64,000 nucleotides of DNA from Anaerolineales bacterium (GTDB lineage Bacteria > Chloroflexota > Anaerolineae > Anaerolineales > Villigracilaceae). The notes beneath the pieces were generated by a model. It did not search any database. It was given only the letters and a program-made list of their open reading frames with translations, and was not told the origin of the DNA. The translations under genes were made by a program, and so were the position numbers. Numbering within the stretch: position 1 is the stretch's first letter; every line of letters begins with the position of its first letter. The DNA lies in the NCBI GenBank assembly GCA_025056175.1, contig JANWWK010000063.1, positions 1 to 64,000 on the forward strand, read 5' to 3'. Positions 9,001-15,222 of the stretch are shown piece after piece.

Positions 9001-9273
9001 AGGTTCGCTCAGCCCCCAAACGGCAGCCACAGCACGGGGGACATAAAGCGGGTCGGTGACGGGGGACAAATCGCACCACCAGGCGCCATCGCCAAACTCC
9101 GGCAAGAGCAGACTGGCGGCGTGCAGCGCCAGGCGCGTCTTCCCGCATCCGCCTGCTCCGGTCAGGGTCAGCAGGCGCGTCGAGCGCATCTGCCGGCAAA
9201 CCTGCGCGCTCTCCCGCGCGCGCCCGACAAAGGGGGTGGAAAAGACGGGCAGGTTGTGATTGGATGGTATCAT
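6037..9273 (-). CDS. SARP/AfsR-like transcriptional regulator (ATPase-TPR-winged helix-BTAD)
   Basis: This 1078-residue protein starts at ATG 9273, with GGGGGAT just upstream and the preceding gene's stop one base away. An N-terminal P-loop ATPase of the STAND/NB-ARC type has GAGGCGKT at residues 39-46 and a Walker B-like VLLILDNCEH; its sensor region includes GLPLAIELAAARV. Roughly residues 400-760 are tetratricopeptide repeats, with repeated NLG...RRQG and ALNNLG units. From about 832 comes an OmpR-type winged helix (LKAKELFFYLLLHP) and from about 925 a BTAD domain (YQGDFLADMDAGEW to LSTELRTQPAPET). In classic AfsR the DNA-binding part comes first; here it is last, as in other known STAND regulators. 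It probably activates nearby operons when a ligand frees the ATPase switch. Confidence 0.88.
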   Translation of the reverse strand: MIPSNHNLPVFSTPFVGRARESAQVCRQMRSTRLLTLTGAGGCGKTRLALHAASLLLPEFGDGAWWCDLSPVTDPLYVPRAVAAVWGLSEPPDRSLLDALTDALRSQCVLLILDNCEHVLAACAALTRALLEGCPNVRVLATSLQPLGLPQEQVWQAPPLALPERADTARESDAVQLFTGCAARALPSFQLTSDNLDAVTSICRRLDGLPLAIELAAARVKVLSLAQIAERLDDACRLLTRGAGDSLPRHQTLRATMDWSYQFLTEPEQVLLRRLSVFAGSFTLEMAEAVCGAELTEPGVLDLLTELVEKSWVSMLPREAEAPPRFRLLETIRQYSRERLEAAGETAATRSRHLAWCASFAAQLEAKLAGPEARPALALLDANLDNLRLALQWVRVSREMETGLRLAGSLWMFWQSRGYLTEGRNWLEELLRLQAALPADSASVSPPVLAKAQYAAAALAFRQSDFPRATTLAEASLEVTRAAQDLARLGAPLTLLGILATEQGDYARAAALHEESLALYRRLGDGVRTSNALINLGALARRQGAYRRALECYEEALNLKRQIGDTSGVALALSNLGDILIAQGKIARGLAALEESLLLYRELGNKAGMVSALNNLGAAARCSGEAARARACLEEAVALCQGMNDRMRLSFVWINLGDLARDEGNLAQAQSLYADALAQLEAIGDQAGRALALYALGLTALARQDEEHAQSLLRQSLSLYHSLALPSGLVESLEALAEATRRQGQPQRAARWQAAAAAQREALEMPVLPPERGRHEQTLAALRTALGQAAFESAWSEGHAVSLEQIVAEALGEERPTEVPAAAPVPEWRAFALGASRVLVGERNLTDTDWTYLKAKELFFYLLLHPAATKEQIGLDLWPEASPTQLRSAFHRTMHHLRRALGKAEWVVFENEAYALNRALPHWFDVQTFEAALTQAGRALQSAVTPAGRAEAARRLEEALSLYQGDFLADMDAGEWAISRREELRRRSLEARLTLGELYFSDARYGLAAEVYRRLIALEPYLETAHRELMRCLARLGETAQAVQHYQRLSRLLSTELRTQPAPETTFLFERLRRGDDV

Positions 9274-9274
9274 T

Positions 9275-9532
9275 TCATCCCCCGGCGCGCAAAGTTTTCA
9301 GGCGAAATCGTTCCAGGAAATCTTCAGCCACATCGTCGCGCAGTTCCATCGTCAACCGCGTCTGGCCGACTTCGAGTGAACCCAGCCGAAAGGGCTCCAT
9401 CCGCTCCAGACGCACGCTCCAGCCGTCACCGGCAACCGTATCTTCGGCGGTTAACTGCCCCCCAAGTTCCTGCAAATACTCCTTGAGCAGAAAGAACGGA
9501 ATTCCGCGCATTTCGTGAACGAGGGTTTTCAT
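9275..9532 (-). CDS. Small DUF1952-like (MoaD-associated) protein, start uncertain
   Basis: Starting at ATG 9532 (MKTLVHEMRGIPFF) gives 85 residues ending KTLRAGG, next to the regulator start. The start has only a weak AAGCGG upstream. The same frame is open further, back into moaD, so a longer product starting at a Met inside the moaD 3' end cannot be excluded. The sequence (LKEYLQELGG, then RLERMEPFRLGSLEVGQTRL) resembles the C-terminal DUF1952 domain that I recall being fused to MoaD in a Thermus protein. Here it would be a separate protein right after moaD. The C-terminal Gly-Gly is notable because MoaD-type proteins are activated on such an end. Function unknown. Confidence 0.55.
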   Translation of the reverse strand: MKTLVHEMRGIPFFLLKEYLQELGGQLTAEDTVAGDGWSVRLERMEPFRLGSLEVGQTRLTMELRDDVAEDFLERFRLKTLRAGG

Positions 9533-9617
9533 CCGCTTGCTGGCTGGTTTTCCGGTATCAGGCGTCAGGTTCTCTGTTTTCTCGGCGTCATCCGCTGTCG
9601 AATCCGCTTCTCCATTC

Positions 9618-9899
9618 CTAACCCCCTCCCACCGCCGGGAAGACATCCAGTTTATCGGTGCGCGAGACTCTGGTTTCGAGAACATCCGGCAGATACGGCA
9701 CATCGCGCCCGTTGACGAAGAAATGTACGTGCCCAAGCATCTCGTGTTCGTTTTTCATCAGTTCGGCCCGTAAAGGCGGATAGAGTTTGAAACACTCCTC
9801 CAGCACTTCGCGCACGGTCACGCCATCTGGCAGGTGGTCGAGCGTCACAGTCTTTTTGCCGGTAATCAGCCGCAAGGTGGCATAAAAATTGACGTTCAT
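9618..9899 (-). CDS. moaD: MoaD/ThiS-family sulfur-carrier protein (molybdopterin synthase small subunit-like)
   Basis: This 93-residue beta-grasp protein starts at ATG 9899 (MNVNFYATLRLITG), preceded by AGGAGAG. An upstream in-frame start lacks a ribosome site. The features of MoaD are present: YATLR near the start, VREVLEECFKLYPPLR for helix 1, VHFFVNGRDV, and a C-terminal end in GGG after DKLDVFPAV. The terminal Gly-Gly is adenylated and thiocarboxylated in the family, donating sulfur for the dithiolene of molybdopterin or tungstopterin. No moaE, moaA or moeA lies in the window. A radical SAM protein resembling tungsten-enzyme maturases at 11394-12656 suggests a role in a tungsten cofactor enzyme, by inference only. 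Confidence 0.82.
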   Translation of the reverse strand: MNVNFYATLRLITGKKTVTLDHLPDGVTVREVLEECFKLYPPLRAELMKNEHEMLGHVHFFVNGRDVPYLPDVLETRVSRTDKLDVFPAVGGG

Positions 9900-9937
9900 G
9901 GCACTCTCTCCTAAAAAAACGACCGAATATCTCTTAA

Positions 9938-9966
9938 ATTGTATCATGAGCGGTTCAGGTCAGGAA
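9938..9966 (-). promoter_or_regulatory. Candidate promoter for moaD operon
   Basis: On the minus strand TTCCTG (9961-9966) and TACAAT (9938-9943) are spaced by 17 bp. The predicted start gives a leader of about 30 nt with AGGAGAG before the moaD ATG. The -35 lies over the stop codon of the FAD oxidoreductase. The -10 is good and the -35 weak. Confidence 0.4.
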
Positions 9967-11375
9967 TCGAACCCCAGGCCAAGCGCATCGAGCAATTTCA
10001 GCCAGGCATTGCGGCGGCCTTCGTTGCGGTCTGCCTGGTCGAGCGAAATGCGCGTGAGATGGATGACCAGAGAACGGAGCGGTTCCGGGGGGAAAGGTAT
10101 CGGCTTCTGGCGCACCATCGTCAGGCGGGTACGTTCTGTTTCGCGCCGGTCGAGCAAATCGAGCATCACCTGCGCCCCAAAACGCGCAGCGCCCACGCCC
10201 AGACCGGTATAGCCCATGCAATAGGCCGTGCGCCCGCCATGCGCCGTCCCCCAAAATGCGCTGAAGCGCGAACACGTATCAATGACGCCGCCCCAGCCGT
10301 GCGTAAAGCGCACCCCATGCAATTGAGGAAAGGTCTGAAAGAAATGCTCGGCCAGCCGCCCAAACGACTCGGCGTTGACCTCGAACTGCGGTCCCACGCC
10401 GTTGTTGGGATAGTAAATCGCATCGTAACCGCCCCACAAAATGCGTCCATCTGCTGTGCGGCGGTAATAGTGGAATTGATTGCCTGAATCGCCCACGCCC
10501 TGGCGTCCCTGCCAGCCAATGTCAGCCCATTGCGCCGCCGAAAGCGGCTCGGTGACCAGTACATAATCATAGACCGGGACGACGTAAAACGAAAGACGCT
10601 TGAGCAGCGGCGGAAAGGCATTGGTCGCCAGCGCAACCCTGGCGGCCAGCACCTGCCCCTCGCGCGTTTGCAGACGTACCCCTGTCGTTTCTTCGCGCAT
10701 CGAAAGCACCGGAGTCTGCTCGTAGAGCCGCACGCCCGCCCGCAGACAGGCCGCCCGCAGTCCCCAAGCCATACGCGCCGGGTTGACCATCGCCACATTG
10801 TGGTCGAGATACGCGCCCAGATAGGTGGGAGAATTGACCAGCCGCCGCACCTGGTCGGCCTCCAGCCATTCAACCGATTCCCCCACACGCAGGCCGGCTT
10901 CGACCGATTGACGCAGTTCTTCCACCTGATACGGCTCGGTTGCCACATGCAATTCGCCCGAACGCACCCAATCGCAGTCAATCTCCCAGCGCTTCAGGTC
11001 GGCCTCCATCGCATCCAGGTTGCGATGACCGAGCGAAACAAGCAGGGGCATCTCGTTGGGCCAGCGGGCCAACCCATTCTCGAAACCATGCGTCAGCGAA
11101 GCCGCAACGAAGCCGCCGTTGCGCCCACTGGCAGCGCAGGCAGTCGTCTCCCGCTCCAGCAAAACGACATCCCATTCGGGATGAAGCTCTCTGGCGAGTA
11201 GAGCGGTCCACAAGCCGGTAAAACCTGCGCCGACGATGACCAGGTCGGCAGTTGTTGTTTGGGTGAGGGAGGCGGCAGGGTCGGGCCGGGCGGGGTCATC
11301 CAGCCAAAAGGGCGTAAAGCACAGCTCCGAAAGAGTGCGCAGGGTTTGGGGTTGAGCAAAAGGAGCAAACGGCAT
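9960..11375 (-). CDS. FAD-dependent oxidoreductase, DAO family (gamma-glutamylputrescine oxidase/glycine-oxidase-like)
   Basis: This 471-residue protein is a DAO-superfamily flavin amine/amino-acid oxidase. The dinucleotide-binding motif VGAGFTG is at residues 48-54, followed by the acidic-ended strand VVLLERE and the family signature CAASGRNGGFV, which binds the FAD pyrophosphate. Later landmarks are VNPARMAWGL, LATNAFPPLL and GYTGLGVGAARFGAQVM near the C-terminus. Together these resemble PuuB-type gamma-glutamylputrescine oxidases that deaminate a primary or secondary amine with O2, but the substrate cannot be read from the sequence. There is no signal peptide, so it is cytosolic. The start at ATG 11375 has no Shine-Dalgarno but a TAGAAT 6 bases upstream (see the promoter entry). 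Confidence 0.85.
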   Translation of the reverse strand: MPFAPFAQPQTLRTLSELCFTPFWLDDPARPDPAASLTQTTTADLVIVGAGFTGLWTALLARELHPEWDVVLLERETTACAASGRNGGFVAASLTHGFENGLARWPNEMPLLVSLGHRNLDAMEADLKRWEIDCDWVRSGELHVATEPYQVEELRQSVEAGLRVGESVEWLEADQVRRLVNSPTYLGAYLDHNVAMVNPARMAWGLRAACLRAGVRLYEQTPVLSMREETTGVRLQTREGQVLAARVALATNAFPPLLKRLSFYVVPVYDYVLVTEPLSAAQWADIGWQGRQGVGDSGNQFHYYRRTADGRILWGGYDAIYYPNNGVGPQFEVNAESFGRLAEHFFQTFPQLHGVRFTHGWGGVIDTCSRFSAFWGTAHGGRTAYCMGYTGLGVGAARFGAQVMLDLLDRRETERTRLTMVRQKPIPFPPEPLRSLVIHLTRISLDQADRNEGRRNAWLKLLDALGLGFDS

Positions 11376-11387
11376 ACCCCGATTCTA
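11376..11387 (-). promoter_or_regulatory. Extremely start-proximal -10 box (leaderless promoter) of FAD oxidoreductase
   Basis: Minus-strand TAGAAT (11382-11387) is separated by 6 bases from the ATG at 11375, and no Shine-Dalgarno is present. Transcription would begin at or next to the start codon. Only a weak -35 (GTGATT, 18-bp spacing) is visible. Confidence 0.5.
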
Positions 11388-11393
11388 CTCGAT

Positions 11394-12656
11394 TCACGGG
11401 CATTGAATCACCCCCTGCGCCCACAGGCATCCACCACAGACCGGAAATACCGTATTGCCCAAACAATCTTCCAGATTCGATTCCGAAAGGTCACAACCGC
11501 CGCAAAAGGTGCAAGGCGCAAAGACAAAATTATGCAGGCGCTCGCGGTAGGCAACGTATTCCGGGTCGAGCCACAAATCCTTCAGGCTTTTTTCGTGAAC
11601 ACTGCCGATGACATGCCGTCGAACCAGGCGCCGTTTGCCGTGTAGATAGGTGGTATGGGTGTGCATGAGCGGCCAGCACGGACTGACTTCGCCCGTCCAG
11701 GCAATGGACATTGTGCCATTTTCGACGAAGTTGCACGTGTCGTTTGCGCCGCCCCAATTGTTGCCCGCATAACTGACGTTACAACCGCTGTTGAAGGCCG
11801 CCATCAGGGCATCGCGCGTGGTGTCATCGAAGTCCATTTTGGGCAGGCTCAGGCGCGGCAGGTGCGGCGCCTGCATATAAGCAATGTTATTGCTGACGCG
11901 GTGATACAGCGCCTCGGCTTGCATCTCTTCGGTGGCGGGCTGGAGGTTGCTGATGGAAAAATGCTGTGCGCGCAGCGAACGCCCAAGTTTAAGAATCTGC
12001 GGCAAGTCGGCAATGTTACGCTTCATGGCCACGAAAGCAATGCCAATCTCCGGCTTGGGGTAATGCCCGGCCTTGCGCATCTTGGTCAGGCGGCGCAGGT
12101 TGGCAACGATGGTCGGCAGTTCCGCGCCCAGGCGCACATCGGCGTAAGTTTCAGGGGATGCCCCGTCAATCGAGACCCACAAAATATCCAGCCCGCTCTC
12201 TACCAGTTTGCGGGAAACTTTTTCGGTCAGCGTGGTACCGTTGGTAATCAACTCCACCTTTGCGCCCAATTCCTTCACCTGCGCCACCCACTCAACCGTT
12301 TTGGGGTGAAAGAGCGGTTCACCGATACCGCCAAAATACACGTCCGGCAGGGGGTCAAATTCCTTGAGTCCATCCAAAATGCGCGCAAAAGTCTCCCCGG
12401 TCATGCGGCCAATGGGCTGTTCCCAGTCGTTGCGGAAGCAGGTAATACAATCCAGATTACAGGCCACCGTCGGTTCGATATAAACTTTCCGCAACTGAGT
12501 CACCGGGCGGTGCAGACGGATGAAATTTTCCCCTTCATCGATGCGTATTTTGGAACCAGGCTTCAGACCAAAGCGCATCGCTGCTTCTGGCGGAATTACC
12601 AGCCGCCCCTGCGCATCCACTTCGGCCCAGGCGGTCGTTTGTTTTGCAGAAATCAT
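11394..12656 (-). CDS. AbrB-fused radical SAM/SPASM protein, probable tungsten-cofactor oxidoreductase maturase
   Basis: This 420-residue protein has ATG 12656 (MISAK) with AAGGAG 6-8 bases upstream. Residues about 8-47 form an AbrB/SpoVT swapped-hairpin domain (EVDAQGRLVIPPEAA). A radical SAM core follows, with the CX3CX2C cluster ligands C66, C70 and C73 (CNLDCITC), the GGIGEPL strand-2 motif and SIDGASPETYADV. The C-terminal part is Cys-rich (FCGGCDLSESNLEDC, CGGCLW), as in SPASM domains carrying extra 4Fe-4S clusters. This AbrB-plus-rSAM order is what I know from the maturases of tungsten aldehyde oxidoreductases. moaD lies 1.5 kb away, but no such oxidoreductase is in the window. It could instead mature a peptide or another metalloenzyme. 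Confidence 0.8.
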   Translation of the reverse strand: MISAKQTTAWAEVDAQGRLVIPPEAAMRFGLKPGSKIRIDEGENFIRLHRPVTQLRKVYIEPTVACNLDCITCFRNDWEQPIGRMTGETFARILDGLKEFDPLPDVYFGGIGEPLFHPKTVEWVAQVKELGAKVELITNGTTLTEKVSRKLVESGLDILWVSIDGASPETYADVRLGAELPTIVANLRRLTKMRKAGHYPKPEIGIAFVAMKRNIADLPQILKLGRSLRAQHFSISNLQPATEEMQAEALYHRVSNNIAYMQAPHLPRLSLPKMDFDDTTRDALMAAFNSGCNVSYAGNNWGGANDTCNFVENGTMSIAWTGEVSPCWPLMHTHTTYLHGKRRLVRRHVIGSVHEKSLKDLWLDPEYVAYRERLHNFVFAPCTFCGGCDLSESNLEDCLGNTVFPVCGGCLWAQGVIQCP

Positions 12657-12693
12657 GTTCCGCTCCTTACCCATCAAAACCAGCCCGCGCTGG

Positions 12694-12747
12694 TAATTAA
12701 CACCAATCTTACCCAAATTCAACGAGATGACCAGTAACAAAAGTTAC
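12694..12747 (-). promoter_or_regulatory. Promoter and upstream GTAAC-N4-GTTAC operator of the radical SAM gene
   Basis: On the minus strand TTGAAT (12717-12722) and TAATTA (12694-12699) are 17 bp apart. A perfect inverted repeat GTAAC-AAAA-GTTAC (12734-12747) lies just upstream of the -35. It matches the GTA-N8-TAC pattern of CRP/FNR-family half-sites, the position where an activator would bind. A small stem ACCAGC/GCTGGT followed by TTTTG (12676-12694) lies in the leader and could attenuate. Confidence 0.4.
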
Positions 12748-12780
12748 AAGATTACAGGTGAGATGTAACCAGCATCGCCT

Positions 12781-12923
12781 CCCTCACCCCTGCCCCTCTC
12801 CCTATGGGAGAGGGAAGAAATTACGCGGATTTTTGCCATTTGCGGCAGCAAAAGCACCGATTTGCAGACGTTTCCCTCTCCCGCTTGCCCCCGTAGGGAG
12901 TCGGGAGAGGGTTAGGGTGAGGG
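12781..12923. repeat. Two GC-rich palindromic repeats in inverted orientation
   Basis: Copy A has CCCTCTCCC (12794-12802), a 3-nt loop and GGGAGAGGG (12806-12814), with CCCTCACCCC on its left. Copy B has CCCTCTCCC (12874-12882), a 20-nt loop and GGGAGAGGG (12903-12911), with TTAGGGTGAGGG on its right. The flanks show that the two are inverted relative to each other, so 12781-12923 can also fold as one long hairpin. The whole 355-bp gap between the radical SAM gene and gpmA holds only these repeats, the radical SAM promoter and the gpmA terminator. A third copy lies inside mutS. Confidence 0.75.
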
Positions 12924-12942
12924 TAGATAGACACCCAGCATC

Positions 12943-12974
12943 AAAAAAACAGGGTGGATTGTTCATCCACCCTG
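12943..12974 (-). terminator. Rho-independent terminator of gpmA
   Basis: On the minus strand a 10-bp stem CAGGGTGGAT/ATCCACCCTG (12965-12974 and 12950-12959) with a 5-nt loop is followed by seven T residues (12943-12949). It lies 38 bases past the gpmA stop. Confidence 0.85.
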
Positions 12975-13012
12975 CAAGGAGCAAGCCGCTCACTGCTCAC
13001 TGCTCCCTGGCC

Positions 13013-13771
13013 TCACTTTGCCTTGCCCTGATTCGCCACTGCCGCCGCCGCTTTAGCAACCGCTTCGGCATCGCCCAGGTAGTAACTCTTGACCGGTTTC
13101 AGGTCAGCCGTCAATTCATAGACCAGCGGGATACCAGTCGGGATGTTGAGTTCAGTGATTTCGGCATCCGAAATGTTATCGAGGTATTTGACCAGGGCAC
13201 GCAGGGAGTTGCCATGCGCCGCAATCAACACCCGCTTGCCCGATTGGATGGTGGGAGCAATTTCGCTGTGCCAGTAAGGGAGAACGCGCTCCAGCGTAAT
13301 TTTGAGCGATTCGGTCGCCGGCAGTTCTTCGGGTTTGAGACCAGCATAACGGCGGTCGAAGCGCGGATGGCGCTCATCATCCCATTCCAGCGCGGGCGGC
13401 GGGACATCGTAACTGCGCCGCCAGATTTTGACCTGCTCCTCGCCAAATTTGACGGCCATTTCGGCCTTGTTCAAGCCCTGCAAAGCGCCATAGTGCCGCT
13501 CATTCAACTGCCAGGCGCGCACGACGGGAATCCATTCCAATCCCATCTCTTCCTGGATGATGTTGAGGGTTTTGATGGCGCGTTTCAGCACCGAGGTATA
13601 GGCAATGTCGAACTCATAGCCACCCTCTTTGAGCAGTTTGCCGGCATTGTGGGCTTCGGCAATCCCTTGCTCGGTCAAATCCACATCGGTCCAGCCAGTG
13701 AAGCGATTTTCCAGATTCCATGTACTTTGTCCATGACGGACGAGAACCAGTTTGTATTTCGTTTCGGACAT
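13013..13771 (-). CDS. gpmA: 2,3-bisphosphoglycerate-dependent phosphoglycerate mutase
   Basis: This 252-residue enzyme interconverts 3- and 2-phosphoglycerate in glycolysis and gluconeogenesis. The catalytic RHG (RHGQSTWN) begins at residue 12, with the phosphorylated His at 13. Other family motifs are [13 protein letters not shown], the substrate loop [14 protein letters not shown] and the second catalytic His in [14 protein letters not shown]. The C-terminal tail is Ala/Lys-rich ([16 protein letters not shown]). ATG 13771 has AAGGAG with a 9-base gap; a TTG two codons upstream has a gap that is too short. It has its own terminator and is separated from the ABC ATPase by another terminator, so it is probably monocistronic. 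Confidence 0.95.
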   Translation of the reverse strand: MSETKYKLVLVRHGQSTWNLENRFTGWTDVDLTEQGIAEAHNAGKLLKEGGYEFDIAYTSVLKRAIKTLNIIQEEMGLEWIPVVRAWQLNERHYGALQGLNKAEMAVKFGEEQVKIWRRSYDVPPPALEWDDERHPRFDRRYAGLKPEELPATESLKITLERVLPYWHSEIAPTIQSGKRVLIAAHGNSLRALVKYLDNISDAEITELNIPTGIPLVYELTADLKPVKSYYLGDAEAVAKAAAAVANQGKAK

Positions 13772-13813
13772 ATTCAAAGTCTCCTTGTACCAGGAAATTG
13801 TACTCGATTTGCA

Positions 13814-13841
13814 AGAAAAACCGCCAGAGCGAGTCTGGCGG
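13814..13841 (-). terminator. Rho-independent terminator of the UgpC-type ATPase gene
   Basis: Minus strand: an 8-bp stem CCGCCAGA/TCTGGCGG (13834-13841 and 13821-13828) with a 5-nt loop is followed by TTTTTC. It lies 23 bases after the stop of the ABC ATPase gene and separates it from gpmA. Confidence 0.8.
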
Positions 13842-13864
13842 TGAAGGGGGCGAACGTCGAACAG

Positions 13865-14965
13865 TTACCGAATCGCCATCTCGGTATCGGGGTCGAAGAT
13901 GTGGAAGTTGTCCATGTTGAAGGCAATTTGCACATCCTCGCCCACTTTGAACTTGGTGCGCGGGTCCACGCGGGCAACAAAGTTGTTGGAGCCACTGACC
14001 AGGTAGAGGAAGATTTCGTTGCCCATCAATTCGATGACATCCACCTTGCATCCAAAGGTTTCAGCGTGAATGTTCGGCGGCAGGAAGTGCGGGTTGTGAA
14101 TATCTTCCGGGCGAATGCCAAAGACAACTTTCTTGCCATCCAGGTCCTGATAGGGTTTAGCGCGGTTTTCGGGAATGGGCAGGGCGAATTCGCCGGTATC
14201 CACATAAAGACGCCCACCCTCGCGCTTGATTTTGGCCGGGAAGAAGTTCATGGCCGGAGAGCCGATGAAGCCCGCAACGAACATGTTGGCGGGGCGGTCG
14301 TACAGTTCCTGCGGCGTATCCAGCTGCTGGAGTTTGCCTTTGTTGATGACCGCAATGCGGGTCGCCATCGTCATCGCTTCGACCTGGTCGTGGGTGACGT
14401 AGATGAAGGTGGTCTGGAGGCGTTGATGCAGTTTGCTGATGTTGGCGCGGGTTTCGACGCGCAGTTTGGCATCCAGGTTGGAGAGCGGTTCGTCGAAGAG
14501 GAACACCTTCGGGTGGCGGACAATGGCGCGGCCTACCGCTACGCGCTGGCGCTGACCGCCAGAGAGTTGGCGGGGCTTGCGGTCGAGCAGTTCGTTGATG
14601 CCCAGCAGTTCCGCCGCCTCGTACACACGCTTCTTGATTTCCTCTTTCGGCGTGCCGCGCAGTTTCAGGCTGAACGCCATGTTATCGAAGACCGAAAGGT
14701 GCGGATAAAGCGCGTAGGATTGGAAGACCATCGCAATGTCGCGGTCCTTGGGAGCCACATCGTTCACCACGCGGTCGCCAATCAAAATCCGTCCGCGCGT
14801 AATCTCTTCGAGACCCGCCAGCAGGCGCAGAGCGGTGGTTTTACCACAACCCGAAGGGCCAACGAACACCAGGAACTCTTTATCCTGGATTTCCATGTTC
14901 AGGTCGTTGACGGCCAGAACATTGCCAAACTCTTTCGTGACGTGGTCATACGTTACACTTGCCAT
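13865..14965 (-). CDS. ugpC: ABC transporter ATP-binding protein, UgpC/MalK/MsmK type
   Basis: This 366-residue ATPase powers a CUT1-type sugar or polyol importer. Walker A GPSGCGKTT starts at residue 36. The Q-loop lies in MVFQSYALYPHL, the signature is LSGGQRQRVAVGRAI, Walker B is VFLFDEPLSNLDAKLR and the H-loop is THDQVEAM. The C-terminal TOBE/OB region (FGIRPEDI, DVIELMGNEIFLYL) marks the MalK/UgpC subgroup. ATG 14965 follows GGAGG by 5 bases; a more upstream ATG overlaps that ribosome site. No permease or binding protein is next to it. Such a lone ATPase commonly serves several sugar transporters (MsmK-like), which is the likeliest role here. The exact substrate is unknown. Confidence 0.88.
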   Translation of the reverse strand: MASVTYDHVTKEFGNVLAVNDLNMEIQDKEFLVFVGPSGCGKTTALRLLAGLEEITRGRILIGDRVVNDVAPKDRDIAMVFQSYALYPHLSVFDNMAFSLKLRGTPKEEIKKRVYEAAELLGINELLDRKPRQLSGGQRQRVAVGRAIVRHPKVFLFDEPLSNLDAKLRVETRANISKLHQRLQTTFIYVTHDQVEAMTMATRIAVINKGKLQQLDTPQELYDRPANMFVAGFIGSPAMNFFPAKIKREGGRLYVDTGEFALPIPENRAKPYQDLDGKKVVFGIRPEDIHNPHFLPPNIHAETFGCKVDVIELMGNEIFLYLVSGSNNFVARVDPRTKFKVGEDVQIAFNMDNFHIFDPDTEMAIR

Positions 14966-14985
14966 TTCAGCCTCCATTTCTTGAA

Positions 14986-15072
14986 AGTATAGTGATTTTA
15001 TTATACGCGATTTTTCGTTTCATGAAACAGGATGAATGTCATGTAACAAAATGTAACGAAATATGTAACGAA
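14986..15072 (-). promoter_or_regulatory. ugpC upstream region: -10 boxes, 12-bp palindrome and triple ATGTAACRAA repeat
   Basis: Minus-strand -10 candidates are TATAAT (15000-15005) and TATACT (14986-14991). The perfect palindrome GTTTCATGAAAC (15017-15028) covers the matching -35 position, as an operator would. Further upstream, the plus strand carries three direct copies of ATGTAACRAA at 15041-15050, 15051-15060 and 15063-15072, about one helical turn apart. Together they suggest regulated expression. The regulator is not known. Confidence 0.45.
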
Positions 15073-15188
15073 TCAAAAGCCCTGCCTGCGGCGTTAAAAA
15101 CTCTTCATGTTTTCCGCATTTTCCGGATACGAATGCCAAAGTATTATCCAGAGTCCACAGGTTTGGGGCTGCGCGCCTGATAACCATT

Positions 15189-15216
15189 TTGCATTTCCCT
15201 CTTTACGTTGTAGAAT
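15189..15216 (+). promoter_or_regulatory. Leaderless-type promoter of mutS
   Basis: TTGCAT (15189-15194), a 16-bp spacer and TAGAAT (15211-15216) place transcription start at or beside the ATG at 15223, 6 bases past the -10. No Shine-Dalgarno precedes this ATG. Confidence 0.6.
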
Positions 15217-15222
15217 CAGCCC

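Noticed and set aside
12758-14992. 744-residue plus-strand open frame opposite gpmA and the UgpC-type gene
   Set aside because: It is antisense to two clear genes on the other strand, has no family motifs and no ribosome site. It is a GC-rich shadow frame.
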